From: Meridianimarinicoccus marinus
Lineage (GTDB): Bacteria > Pseudomonadota > Alphaproteobacteria > Rhodobacterales > Rhodobacteraceae
Assembly (NCBI RefSeq): GCF_040689105.1
Contig: NZ_JBFBVU010000002.1
Coordinates: forward strand, 62,001 to 126,000
Direction: 5' to 3'
DNA length: 64,000 bases
Below, piece by piece: positions 10,772 through 19,579 of this stretch (within the stretch, counting starts at the first letter, position 1; every line of letters begins with the position of its first letter). The position numbers and the translations under genes are program-made. Under the pieces are notes generated by a model. The model did no database searches. It was not told the origin of the DNA and saw only the letters and a list, made by a program, of their open reading frames with translations.

Positions 10772-12319
10772 ATGCCCATCACCACCGTCGTCTTCGACGC
10801 CTACGGCACGCTGTTCGACGTGACCGCCGCCGCCCGCACCGCCGCGCAGTCGCCCGAGTTCCCACAACTGGCCGAGGTCTGGCAGGCGCTGGCCCGCGAC
10901 TGGCGAGCCAAGCAGCTGGAGTATTCCTGGCTGCGCGCCGTCACCGGCAATCACACCCCGTTCTGGGAGGTCACGCAGGACGGGCTGGACTGGGCGATGG
11001 AGGCCAACGGGCTGCAAGGCGAAGAGCTGCGCGCCCGCCTGCTGGCCCTGTATTGGGAATTGGACGCCTACCCCGAGGTGCCGGACCTGCTGCAACGGCT
11101 CAAGGCCGAGGGGCTGACCACGGCGATCCTGTCCAACGGCTCCCCCGAGATGCTGGAGGGCGCGGTGAGCTCCGCCAGCCTTGAAGGGCTTCTGGACGGG
11201 GTGCTGTCGGTGGAAAGCTGCGGCGTCTTCAAACCCGACGCGGCAGTCTATGACCTTGTGCGCGATCAACTGGGCAAACGCGCCGACGAGGTGCTGTTCG
11301 TCTCGTCGAACGGCTGGGACGTGTGCAGTGCGGCCGCCTATGGGTTCCAGACCCTCTGGGTCAACCGCATGGGCCAGCCGCTGGATCGGCTGCCCGAACC
11401 GCCCGCCGCCATCGAACCTGACCTGAGCCGCATTCCCGACCTGCTGGCCTCGGGCCGCTTCACCCGCCCCGATCTGCACCCCGAACCGCAGTATTTCACC
11501 GCCTCGGACGGGCTGAGGCTGGCCTATCGGGACGAGGGAGAGGGCCCGGCCCTGCTGTGCCTGTGCGGGCTGACCCGCAACATAGCGGATTTCGACTTCG
11601 TCGCGCGCGACTTCTCGGATCGCGCCCGGATCATCCGGCTGGACACCCGCGGGCGCGGCCAGTCGGACCATGATCCGACCTATCTGAACTACAATCTTGG
11701 CCGCGAAGGGCTGGACGCGCTGGACCTGCTGGATCACCTTGGGCTCGACAAGGCGGCGATCCTGGGCACCTCGCGCGGGGGGCTGATCGCGCTGACGCTG
11801 GCCGTCACCCACAAGGACCGCCTGACCGGCGTCTGCCTGAACGACATCGGCCCCGAGATCGACCCCGAGGGGCTGGCCTTCATCTTCGGCTATCTGGGCA
11901 TCCAGCCCGCGTTCCAGACCTATGACGAAGCCGCCGACGCGCTGGTCAAGACCACCGCCGCCCGCTTCCCCGGCGTACCGCGCGGCCGCTGGCGGCTGCA
12001 CGCCGAACGGATCTGGACCGAGACCGACGACGGGTTGCGCATTCGCTATGACGCCAAGCTGCGCGACGCGGTGATCGAGCAATCGGCCACTGGCGACGTG
12101 CAGGATCTGTGGCCGTTCTTCGACGCTTTCGCCGATCTGCCGCTGGCGCTGATCCGGGGGCAGCATTCGGACATCCTGCCCGCAAAAACCGCCGCCGAAA
12201 TGCGCCGCCGCCGTCCGGACATGATCCATGCCGAGGTGCCTCGGCGCGGCCATGTACCGTTTCTGGATGAACCCGAAGCCCGGCGCGCCCTGTCCCAATT
12301 CATCGACAGCTTGCCATGA
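10772..12319 (+). CDS. Fused haloacid dehalogenase (type II) and alpha/beta hydrolase
   Basis: 515 residues with two complete enzyme domains. Residues 1 to about 225 are a HAD-family L-2-haloacid dehalogenase: nucleophile Asp in FDAYGTLFD, WRAKQLEYSWLRA (substrate-binding Arg block), LSNGSP, Lys in VFKPD and SSNGWD. From about residue 245 an alpha/beta hydrolase begins (YFTASDGLRLAY), with nucleophile elbow GTSRGG and a final His in RRGHVPF. There is no stop between the domains and no internal start with a good ribosome site was seen. GAAAGGA precedes the ATG. The stop overlaps the dehydratase start by ATGA. Physiological substrate unknown. Confidence 0.85.
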   Translation: MPITTVVFDAYGTLFDVTAAARTAAQSPEFPQLAEVWQALARDWRAKQLEYSWLRAVTGNHTPFWEVTQDGLDWAMEANGLQGEELRARLLALYWELDAYPEVPDLLQRLKAEGLTTAILSNGSPEMLEGAVSSASLEGLLDGVLSVESCGVFKPDAAVYDLVRDQLGKRADEVLFVSSNGWDVCSAAAYGFQTLWVNRMGQPLDRLPEPPAAIEPDLSRIPDLLASGRFTRPDLHPEPQYFTASDGLRLAYRDEGEGPALLCLCGLTRNIADFDFVARDFSDRARIIRLDTRGRGQSDHDPTYLNYNLGREGLDALDLLDHLGLDKAAILGTSRGGLIALTLAVTHKDRLTGVCLNDIGPEIDPEGLAFIFGYLGIQPAFQTYDEAADALVKTTAARFPGVPRGRWRLHAERIWTETDDGLRIRYDAKLRDAVIEQSATGDVQDLWPFFDAFADLPLALIRGQHSDILPAKTAAEMRRRRPDMIHAEVPRRGHVPFLDEPEARRALSQFIDSLP

Positions 12320-13287
12320 CTCCCGACGTCATCGCCGCCGCCGAGGCCCGCATCCGCCCGTTCCTGCGCCGCACCCCGCTGCTGGAATCGCCACAGTTGA
12401 ACGCCCTGGCCGGTCGCCGGGTGCTGGTGAAGGCCGAATGCCTGCAGCACACCGGCTCGTTCAAGTATCGCGGCGCAAAATCCGCCGTGACTGCCATCGC
12501 GGCCGAAGGCGGCTGTTCCGGCATCATCGCCTATTCCTCGGGCAACCATGCCCAGGGCGTGGCCCGCGCCGCGCAGGAAGCCGGGCTGCCGGCGGTCATC
12601 GTGATGCCCTCGGATGCGCCCCGCGCCAAGGTCGAGGGCACGCGCGCCTACGGGGCCGAGGTCGTGCTGTACGATCGCTGGAAGGAAAGCCGCGAAGAGA
12701 TCGGCGCGCATCTGGCCGCCACCCGCGACCTGCGGCTGGTGCGCCCTTATGACGAGCCCGAGGTGATCGCCGGACAGGGCACCTGCGGGCTGGAACTGGC
12801 CGAACAGGCGCGCGCGGCGGGCGTCACCACGGGTCAGGTTCTGGTCTGCTGCGGTGGCGGCGGGCTGACCTCGGGCATCGCGCTGGCGCTGGAACAACAG
12901 GCGCCCGGCCTGTGTGTGCGCCCGGTGGAACCCGAGGCCTTCGACGATGTCACCCGGTCTCTGGCCGCTGGCAAAATCCTGGGCAATGCCCCCGGCGGCA
13001 CCAGCATCTGCGACGCCATCGTTACCCCCCAACCCGGCGACCTGACCTTCCCGATCCTGCACCGCCTGTGCGGACCTGGCCTGACAGTCAGCGATGCCGA
13101 AGCCCTGACCGCCATGGCGGTGGCCTTGCGGCATCTGAAGATCGTGGTGGAACCCGGCGGCGCGGTGGCGCTGGCCGCCGCGCTGCATCGCAGCGACGCC
13201 CTTGGTTCGGACCCGGTGATTGCCGTCGCCACGGGTGGCAATGCCGACCCCGACATTCTGGCCCATGCAGTCGCCGCGATCCCCTGA
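12316..13287 (+). CDS. Threonine/serine dehydratase, PLP-dependent
   Basis: 323 residues, fold type II PLP enzyme. The PLP lysine is K50 in TGSFKYRGA; SSGNHAQG binds substrate, and CCGGGGLTSG forms the phosphate-binding loop. It lacks a C-terminal ACT regulatory domain, as in catabolic threonine or serine ammonia-lyases that release 2-oxobutanoate or pyruvate. Starts within the stop of the preceding fused hydrolase (ATGA overlap), so translation is probably coupled. A related activity such as hydroxyectoine-pathway dehydratase cannot be excluded from sequence, but no ectoine genes are nearby. Confidence 0.87.
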   Translation: MTPDVIAAAEARIRPFLRRTPLLESPQLNALAGRRVLVKAECLQHTGSFKYRGAKSAVTAIAAEGGCSGIIAYSSGNHAQGVARAAQEAGLPAVIVMPSDAPRAKVEGTRAYGAEVVLYDRWKESREEIGAHLAATRDLRLVRPYDEPEVIAGQGTCGLELAEQARAAGVTTGQVLVCCGGGGLTSGIALALEQQAPGLCVRPVEPEAFDDVTRSLAAGKILGNAPGGTSICDAIVTPQPGDLTFPILHRLCGPGLTVSDAEALTAMAVALRHLKIVVEPGGAVALAAALHRSDALGSDPVIAVATGGNADPDILAHAVAAIP

Positions 13288-13319
13288 TCGGGCGCCGCCC
13301 CACCGCCCGGGGGCAGTGA

Positions 13320-13348
13320 TTGTCAAGTGGTCAAGAAGTGTTTATATT
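13320..13348 (+). promoter_or_regulatory. Sigma-70-type promoter of the ArsR-family gene
   Basis: TTGTCA (13320-13325), 17-base spacer, TATATT (13343-13348), each matching five of six consensus bases. The spacer includes a direct repeat GTCAAG-TG-GTCAAG that could be part of a repressor site. It lies about 160 bases before the regulator start. Confidence 0.5.
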
Positions 13349-13508
13349 CAGTACGAGCGTTATATCCCGCTGCATCGGTACGTTTTCCCGCGACCCATCG
13401 TTTCGAAAGAAAGTACCGCCAGGGCGATCTGCGGTAGGGTGCGCCTGTCCGGATCGGACATCGAGACGACAACCGGATGGGGCGATGTGGTCGCACAGGT
13501 GCAGGAAC

Positions 13509-13880
13509 ATGAAAGGTTACGTGAGCGTTATGAACAAACTCGCGTCAGTCGAAAGAGATATTGGCAACGGGGATCCGTTGCCGCCGGAAATGGCGACCAA
13601 TTCCGCCCATGCCGCGGCTTTCCTCAAGGCGCTGGCCCATGAAGGCCGGCTGCTGATCCTGTGCCATCTCAACTCGGGCGAGAAATCGGTGACCGAACTT
13701 GAAAAGCTGCTGGGCCAACGTCAGGCGGCGGTCAGCCAGCAATTGGCGCGTTTGCGGATGGAAGGGCTGGTGCGCTCGCGCCGGGACGGCAAGACCATAT
13801 TCTATTCGCTGGGCGACGAACGGGCCGAGCGGATGATCGGCCTTCTCTACGACATGTTCTGCGCTTCGGACGACGACTGA
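13509..13880 (+). CDS. ArsR-family regulator of SqrR/BigR type
   Basis: 123 residues from ATG 13509 (GCAGGAAC upstream); a second in-frame ATG at 13530 gives 116. Winged helix with recognition helix around QAAVSQQLARL and wing RRDGKTIFYSL. Numbered from the second ATG, two cysteines sit at positions 45 (LLILCHL) and 111 (YDMFCAS), 66 apart, the same spacing as Cys41/Cys107 of the persulfide-sensing repressor SqrR of Rhodobacter capsulatus and similar to BigR and YgaV. That pair forms a tetrasulfide link when sulfide or persulfide is present. No sulfide-oxidising gene is adjacent, so the target is elsewhere or is the gene itself. Confidence 0.87.
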   Translation: MKGYVSVMNKLASVERDIGNGDPLPPEMATNSAHAAAFLKALAHEGRLLILCHLNSGEKSVTELEKLLGQRQAAVSQQLARLRMEGLVRSRRDGKTIFYSLGDERAERMIGLLYDMFCASDDD

Positions 13881-13949
13881 CGTCTTCCGAAAGACTCTGG
13901 ATGGAAACGACGCCCTCTGCGTGAGGCGCCGCAGGAAAGACCGCTCGCC

Positions 13950-14564
13950 ATGCCGCCCTCCCCCCCGGATCTTGCCGCAACCATCGCCGACACCCTGCCG
14001 CCGCCCGCATCCGGGCAGCGGCTTCTGGTGGCCATCGCCGGCCCGCCCGCATCGGGAAAATCCACGGTGGCCGAGGCGCTGGTGGCGCGGCTGGGGGCCG
14101 AGGCCATTCTGGTGCCGATGGACGGGTTTCATCTGGACAACCGCCTGCTGGAACAACGCAGCCTGCTGCCTCGCAAGGGTGCGCCCGAGACCTTCGACGC
14201 GGCGGGCTTCTGCCATGCCATCGGGCGCCTGAAGACCGAGCCGTCGGTCATCCTGCCCAGCTTTGACCGGTCCCGCGACCTGTCGGTCGCCGGGGCGATC
14301 GAGGTGACCCCACTGCACCGGATCGCCGTGGTCGAGGGCAACTATCTGCTGTTCGACGCCGACCCCTGGCGGAAACTGGCGACCCTTTGGGATTTTTCGG
14401 TCTGGACCGCGCCCGACGAGACCGTCCTGCGCAGCCGCCTGATCGCGCGCTGGCGCGACCACGGGCTGCCCCCGGACGCTGCCGAGGCGCGGGCCGAGGC
14501 CAACGACCTGCCCAATGCCCGCCGTATCCTCGCGTCCCGGCTGCCCGCCGATCAGGTGGTCTGA
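13950..14564 (+). CDS. P-loop kinase of the uridine kinase/PanK-like family
   Basis: 204 residues. Walker A GPPASGKST (about residue 31), then VPMDGFHLDN, the acid-containing block that binds the acceptor hydroxyl in the uridine kinase/phosphoribulokinase/pantothenate kinase group, and VVEGNYLLF as Walker B. Members of this small group in Rhizobiales are fructose kinases (FrcK) or nucleoside kinases; the substrate cannot be decided here. It follows the ArsR gene by 69 bases on the same strand with a weak ribosome site. Confidence 0.75.
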   Translation: MPPSPPDLAATIADTLPPPASGQRLLVAIAGPPASGKSTVAEALVARLGAEAILVPMDGFHLDNRLLEQRSLLPRKGAPETFDAAGFCHAIGRLKTEPSVILPSFDRSRDLSVAGAIEVTPLHRIAVVEGNYLLFDADPWRKLATLWDFSVWTAPDETVLRSRLIARWRDHGLPPDAAEARAEANDLPNARRILASRLPADQVV

Positions 14565-14569
14565 GCCTC

Positions 14570-14734
14570 CTACTTGGGCCCGGCAAAATACCAGATGATC
14601 AGGCCGATCACCGGCAGGATCGCGACCACCAGCACCCAGATGATCTTTTGCAGGGTCGTGGCACCGGATTGGATGATTTTCACGATCGCGTAGATATCGG
14701 CGACCAGGATGACAAGACCGAGAATGGCTTCCAT
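14570..14734 (-). CDS. Small PLDc_N-type membrane protein
   Basis: 54 residues, two transmembrane helices separated by a short loop (SGATTLQK), ending in WYFAGPK. This matches the short phospholipase-D N-terminal-type (PLDc_N) proteins, membrane anchors with no catalytic residues. The ATG is preceded by AAGGGAG, which decides this start over an upstream in-frame TTG or GTG. Function unknown. Confidence 0.8.
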   Translation of the reverse strand: MEAILGLVILVADIYAIVKIIQSGATTLQKIIWVLVVAILPVIGLIIWYFAGPK

Positions 14735-14801
14735 GTGACGTCTCCCTTGGAAATTTCGCGTCCAGTCTAGCGCCACACTGCCGGGCTGTCGCGATCAGAT
14801 A

Positions 14802-15137
14802 TCAGGCAACGCGCACCATCAGCAGCAGGGCGGCCAGCGCGCAGCCGATGCCCGCGATCTCGCGCCAGGCCACCGGTTCATCAAAGACCATCACGCCGAT
14901 GGCACAAAGTGCCAGCAGGCTGAACATGGCAAAAGCCACCCCGGCCTGCCCCAGCGATATTTGTTGCACGGCCACAAACCAGAACATCCCCGACAGGACG
15001 TACAGCGACAGCCCGGCCAGCCCGGCAGGGGCGTGCAGCGGTTGCCCCTGATCGGCGGCCAGCTTGATCAGCGTGTCTCCGAAGATGACCACAAGCGCGC
15101 AGAGCAGCGCGCTGCCATAGCCGATGACGATCTGCAT
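14802..15137 (-). CDS. Small DMT/SMR-type membrane protein
   Basis: 111 residues and four predicted transmembrane helices, the size and pattern of small multidrug resistance or half-EamA transporters. The last helix ends GCALAALLLMVRVA; the region VFDEPVAWREIAGIGCA resembles the last loop and helix of EamA domains. GGGAGGG precedes the ATG. Probably works as a dimer in the inner membrane; substrate unknown. Confidence 0.75.
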   Translation of the reverse strand: MQIVIGYGSALLCALVVIFGDTLIKLAADQGQPLHAPAGLAGLSLYVLSGMFWFVAVQQISLGQAGVAFAMFSLLALCAIGVMVFDEPVAWREIAGIGCALAALLLMVRVA

Positions 15138-15265
15138 GGTGCCCTCCCGCCTTGGTGCTCGGTAACTGAGGTTAACACGACCCAAGCAACGGGTCAGGGC
15201 GGGCATTCCGGAACCCGGACACCGGCGCCGGGCAGCAGTGATGGCGCGCAGAGTTGGCTACCCTC

Positions 15266-16579
15266 CTAGCTGGGATTGAGCGGCGGCACGGCCTCAGCAC
15301 CATGGCTGGCGCCTGCAAGACGTCGCTGGCGTTCGGCCTGGAAGGCCGCCGACACCGCCGACCAGTCGCCGCCGCCATCGGGCATATCACCATAGCGGCC
15401 TGCTCCGATCCCTGCCAAGGCACTCTCAAGGTCTGGCGCGTCATGCCCCGGACATCTGTCGGACCAGATGGCAAGCGCGCAATGGGTGGCGGAAAGATCC
15501 TTCCGCCCGATGGCCTGCCGGACCCCACGCGCCGCATAGCCTTCGCTGGCCTCCCACGCGGTCTTTCTCCTGTCCCGAAGGCGGCGCAACGGCGGCAACG
15601 CGTAAAGGCGCAGACCCTGAGCCACAAGCAGCAGCAGGATCACTCCGCCAATCAGCAAGGCGATCTGGCGCGGCGTAAACCGCGCGGCCACCGGCGGGCC
15701 GGGCGCGTCCACGTCCAGGGTCACGCCCTCAAGTTGCGCGGTTTCCATCGACCCGGTTTCGGTGTTGAACCAGTTGATCGAGATCGGCGGCAACTCGACA
15801 CTGCCCCCGTATTGCGCGACATAGCTGACGGTTTCCGTCCGGCTGCCCGACAACACGCCCCGGTCAGAGGTCTCCGCGATGGCCGGATCCTTGGGATAGG
15901 CCCGCACGGCTTCGGACTTGACGGGTGGGATCAACGAGGGAATGAACAGCGCCGAGGTGCCCGAGATCTTGGCCGTCACGCTGCGGCTGGCGGCATCGCC
16001 TTCGCCCAACGGCCCATCTGCGCCGTCGATGGTCTGTTCCAGCGTCAGGCCGCTGGCGAGGATCAGGGGGTCTAGCCCGGCGGCGTCTTCGGGCACCGTT
16101 GCGGTGAAACGGACCGGATCGAGGCTGGCCTCGAACGTCACAGGGGCCGAGGTGTCCGGATCGGCGTAGGTCACGGTGATGGTCTGGGCCGGCAGGCTGA
16201 CGTCGCCGGGCACCATGGGATAAAGCCGATAGGCACGGCTGACACCCGACCAGGTTTCGCCCCCCACGGAGTCGCTGATCGGCCCCGAGGCGCCTTCGGG
16301 CAAGCGCACGATCACATTTGGCACATCCAGCGCCGGGAAGGCGGGCGGATCGGGCAGCCAGGTGGGCACCAGAACCTTGATCCGCAGAACCAGAGGCTGC
16401 CCGACGACGGCGGTGTCCGGTGTCAGCTCCGCCGTCACCTGCGGTTGGACGGCCTCGGCGGGTGGAGCGGTCGCGGCCGCGTCGTCCTGTGCAGCAACCG
16501 GACCGGGAACGGCGAATATCAGAACCGCTGCAAGCACCCGCCACTGGCGCGATAAACGGGATCGGGGCGCGGCGGTCAT
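15266..16579 (-). CDS. BatD-like membrane protein
   Basis: 437 residues, last gene of a six-gene MoxR/vWA operon. An N-terminal signal peptide ends near PVAAQDD; the middle is a beta-rich periplasmic region (two Ig-like stretches), followed by a transmembrane helix (about residues 325-345, LIGGVILLLLVAQGL) and a cytoplasmic helical tail. This layout matches BatD/oxygen-tolerance proteins of the Bacteroides aerotolerance group. Starts by ATGA overlap with the preceding vWA-TPR gene. Likely a partner that presents periplasmic binding for the vWA proteins; molecular role inferred. Confidence 0.8.
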   Translation of the reverse strand: MTAAPRSRLSRQWRVLAAVLIFAVPGPVAAQDDAAATAPPAEAVQPQVTAELTPDTAVVGQPLVLRIKVLVPTWLPDPPAFPALDVPNVIVRLPEGASGPISDSVGGETWSGVSRAYRLYPMVPGDVSLPAQTITVTYADPDTSAPVTFEASLDPVRFTATVPEDAAGLDPLILASGLTLEQTIDGADGPLGEGDAASRSVTAKISGTSALFIPSLIPPVKSEAVRAYPKDPAIAETSDRGVLSGSRTETVSYVAQYGGSVELPPISINWFNTETGSMETAQLEGVTLDVDAPGPPVAARFTPRQIALLIGGVILLLLVAQGLRLYALPPLRRLRDRRKTAWEASEGYAARGVRQAIGRKDLSATHCALAIWSDRCPGHDAPDLESALAGIGAGRYGDMPDGGGDWSAVSAAFQAERQRRLAGASHGAEAVPPLNPS

Positions 16580-18114
16580 TGGGAGCCTCCCGCAGAATTC
16601 TCCTGCAAGAAGCGGGTTCGCAGGAAATCGCCCATGTCGGTATCCACCGACCGCATCCATTGCTCGGTGGTCTGGAACTCCGGCGCGGCGTCTTCCTCGG
16701 TGAAATCGGTCTGGGTGTCGGCGCCCCGGTTGGCCTCGTTGTCGAAGACCACGTCATCGGCCCCGATACCGGTCTCCTCGCCGGTATCGCTTTCTTCGCG
16801 GGCGATCTCGACAAACTCCAGAATGGCGCGCGTCACCGCGAGGTTCCATTCGGCCTCCGGGAAGTCGGGGCGCAGTTGCAGGGCTTTTTCATAGGCCGCG
16901 ATGGCGGGCCGGTATTCGCGGTTGCGGGTCCGTGCCATGCCCTCGGCGAAGGCCGCCTCGGGCGTGTCCAGCCGCGAATAGAGATCGGCGGCTTGCGGAT
17001 ACTGCCCCGCGCGGAACAATGCCAACCCGCGCCACATCGGGGCCTGGAACAGCCCCGCCGCGTCGGAAAACCGCGTATCGCGGTAGGCCCGCATCCCCTG
17101 CTGGTCTGGGGTGAAAAACCAGTCCACCACATCGGCCTGCGCCGGGCCGGGGGCGGTCAGACCGGTGGCAAGCCCGACAACCAATGCCCACCGCATGGTC
17201 CAGCCGCGCCGGAACCACAGCAGCAGAAGCGGCATCGCCAGCCATGCCAGCATCCAGCCGCGATCGTCCCAGTCCAACCGCTCGTCCCCCAGCAGGGCGG
17301 CGCGATAGGCCGAGGCCGCAGCGCTGTCGATGGCTTTCAGATCCGTGTCATCGGCGGTCAGTTGCACGACCGTCGCGCCGTCCAGTTGATCCAGCGCGCT
17401 CCGCGGGCTGCCTTCGGGTGCGGCCACCAGGAACAGGACCGGCGTTTCCCGTGCTTGTACCTCACGGAAGGCAGAAAGATCGGCCTCGCTCAATTCGTCC
17501 AGAACGAACAGGATTGCGCCCGGGGTTTCGGATTTCGCCAGTTCCGCGCCCGCCAGCGTCAGCGCCGCGGTGGCATTGTCGCCCTCTTCAGGCATGACTT
17601 CGGGCGTGAGCGACTCCAGCATCGAGCGCAGGATATTCGGATCTTCGGTCAACGGGGCGACGCGATGGGCGGTGCCGGAATAGGCGATCAGCGCGGTACG
17701 GGCCCCGGCGCGGCGTTCCACCAGATCGAGGATCTTGAACTTGGCCCGGTCCAGTCGGTTGGGCGGCAGATCCGGCGCCTCCATCGAGCGGCTGACTTCC
17801 AGCGCCACCACCATCGGCGCGGTCTGGGCCAGCAGCGGGTTGGGCACCCGGCTCCACGTTGGGCCCGCAGCCGCCAGCGTCAGCAACACCAGACAGGCTA
17901 CGACCCCGTCGATGGGCAGTACCCGCCGCCGCCCGGTGTTGCCGACTGTCAGCGCCTCGGCCAGATGCGGGGCAATCCCGCGCGTGGGGGCGTTTGTCGT
18001 CGCCGTCCCGCGCCGGGCGCGCCACCACAGCCCGGCGATGGGCAGCAGAGCCAGAAGCCAGAGCGGGCGCAACAGGTGCAGCGCCGCAAGCGCATCGAGA
18101 ACCGCATCCATCAT
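16576..18114 (-). CDS. vWA-TPR membrane protein (BatB/BatC-like)
   Basis: 512 residues. N-terminal membrane helices (about 12-28 and 66-83), a von Willebrand A domain (about 95-280), further helices near 300-345, then TPR-like repeats (YRPAIAAYEKALQLRP around residue 410) and an acidic tail. This joins the separate BatB (vWA) and BatC (TPR) functions in one chain. The metal-ion site motif, normally D-x-S-x-S, reads EVSRS here: the first Asp is Glu. The third-loop Asp (VLDEL) is present. ATGA overlaps at both ends couple it to its neighbours. Confidence 0.83.
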   Translation of the reverse strand: MMDAVLDALAALHLLRPLWLLALLPIAGLWWRARRGTATTNAPTRGIAPHLAEALTVGNTGRRRVLPIDGVVACLVLLTLAAAGPTWSRVPNPLLAQTAPMVVALEVSRSMEAPDLPPNRLDRAKFKILDLVERRAGARTALIAYSGTAHRVAPLTEDPNILRSMLESLTPEVMPEEGDNATAALTLAGAELAKSETPGAILFVLDELSEADLSAFREVQARETPVLFLVAAPEGSPRSALDQLDGATVVQLTADDTDLKAIDSAAASAYRAALLGDERLDWDDRGWMLAWLAMPLLLLWFRRGWTMRWALVVGLATGLTAPGPAQADVVDWFFTPDQQGMRAYRDTRFSDAAGLFQAPMWRGLALFRAGQYPQAADLYSRLDTPEAAFAEGMARTRNREYRPAIAAYEKALQLRPDFPEAEWNLAVTRAILEFVEIAREESDTGEETGIGADDVVFDNEANRGADTQTDFTEEDAAPEFQTTEQWMRSVDTDMGDFLRTRFLQENSAGGSQ

Positions 18115-19103
18115 GCCGACCTCCGCGATGAGGACAGTTGCAGCGACAGCAGCGACAGCAGCGACAGCGAGGCGATCATCACCGCCAGGGCAAAGGCGAT
18201 CCATGCCAGCGGACGCTTGGGCTGGAAGTTGACGGTTTCGGTGACGCGCGGGTTCAGACGGTCGATCTCGGCATAGATTTCCTGCAGCCCGGCCCCGTCG
18301 GTGGCATAGTAGAAGGCCCCGCCGGCGCGCTGCGCGATGTCGTCCAACGCCTGAAGATCGACCTTGTCTTCGCCCGCGCCTTCGGGATTGCCGACGCCGA
18401 TGGTAAAGATCCGCACCCCCTGCTGCTGAGCGATCTCGGCGGCATTGACCGGCGACATGCGGCTGGAGGTATCGGCCCCGTCGGACAGCAGCACCAGCAG
18501 GCGCTGGTCAACCTCCGAGGTCTCGAAGGTGCGGATCGATAGACCGATGGCATCGCCGATGGCCGTATCCGGCCCGGCCATGCCCACGGTCGTCGTGTCG
18601 AGCAATTCACGGACCGAGGCGAGATCCTCGGTAAACGGCGTCTGCACGAAGGCGCGGCTGCCAAAGACGATCAGCGCGATACGGTCGCCGTCGCGTTGCT
18701 CGATGAAGTTGCCGACCACATCCTTGACCACCTGCAGGCGCTGCGCCTGCGTACCGTCCGGCCCCTCCATGTCGCGGGCATCCATCGAGCCTGAAATATC
18801 CACGGCCAGCACCATGTCGCGCGCTGCTGTTTCCACGGTGATCTTCTGACCCAACTGTTCGGGGCGCGCGAGGCCGAGCACCAGCAGCCCCCAGCACAGG
18901 ATTGCGGTGATCATCTGGATGCGGGCGCGCCGCAGCACCATCGCACCGGGCTTGGGGTCCAGACCCGCCGCCTCGGTCAACTGCCGGAAGAACGGCATCC
19001 GCACCGCCGAGGTCTGGTGGCGATAGCGGGGCGCGAATTGCCACACCAGCCAGGGCAGCGGCAGCAACAGGACTGCCCAGGGGAAGGCGAAGGAATAGCT
19101 CAT
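18111..19103 (-). CDS. vWA domain membrane protein (BatA-like)
   Basis: 330 residues: two N-terminal helices (about 7-22 and 60-77), a vWA domain with intact metal-ion site (DISGS about residue 100, Thr in DTTTVG, Asp in LLSDGAD) and a C-terminal helix near 300-320. Such proteins sit in the inner membrane with the vWA domain facing the cytoplasm or periplasm depending on topology and are clients or partners of MoxR ATPases. ATGA overlap with the DUF4381 gene upstream and the vWA-TPR gene downstream. Confidence 0.87.
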   Translation of the reverse strand: MSYSFAFPWAVLLLPLPWLVWQFAPRYRHQTSAVRMPFFRQLTEAAGLDPKPGAMVLRRARIQMITAILCWGLLVLGLARPEQLGQKITVETAARDMVLAVDISGSMDARDMEGPDGTQAQRLQVVKDVVGNFIEQRDGDRIALIVFGSRAFVQTPFTEDLASVRELLDTTTVGMAGPDTAIGDAIGLSIRTFETSEVDQRLLVLLSDGADTSSRMSPVNAAEIAQQQGVRIFTIGVGNPEGAGEDKVDLQALDDIAQRAGGAFYYATDGAGLQEIYAEIDRLNPRVTETVNFQPKRPLAWIAFALAVMIASLSLLSLLSLQLSSSRRSA

Positions 19104-19579
19104 GCCGGGGCCTCCCGGCGATGCGCCTTCAGCCAGTGCCGGGCCAGACCGGTCACGCGCGGATCGGGGGGTTCGTCGCGCCACGGCGCCCGCAGCAGGA
19201 TCTCCCCCGCATCGCCGGAAAACCCGGCCCCCGGACAGGTTTCGGACAGGAACGCCAGCCAGTCCGGCCCCAGCAGCCCGACCACCTTGCGCCGGGGATA
19301 GGCGACCAGTGCCGCGCGGCGCAGGATGTCGGCCACCTTGGCGGGGTCATCCCCGGCGGCATCCAGTTCCTTCAGCGCAGCACGACGATAGGCATTGGCC
19401 TGCCAGTGCCGCGCTGCCCGCCACCCCAGCCAGACAAGCGCGGCCAGCACCGCAAGCGACAGCCAGATCCAGCCTTGTGTTGCCGGGATCATCGAGATCG
19501 GTTCGGGTTCGGGGATCGGCTTGAGCATGTCGAGCATCTCGACAAGGTTCTTGCCCTCGGTGTCGGGGGGCTGCGCCAT
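19100..19579 (-). CDS. DUF4381 membrane protein
   Basis: 159 residues: short cytoplasmic or periplasmic N-terminus, one transmembrane helix (about 37-55, WIWLSLAVLAALVWLGW), then a helical domain with AYPRRKVVGLLGPDWLAFL, characteristic of DUF4381 proteins that accompany MoxR/DUF58/vWA operons. Biochemical role unknown. Its start shares one base with the DUF58 stop (TGATG). Confidence 0.83.
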   Translation of the reverse strand: MAQPPDTEGKNLVEMLDMLKPIPEPEPISMIPATQGWIWLSLAVLAALVWLGWRAARHWQANAYRRAALKELDAAGDDPAKVADILRRAALVAYPRRKVVGLLGPDWLAFLSETCPGAGFSGDAGEILLRAPWRDEPPDPRVTGLARHWLKAHRREAPA

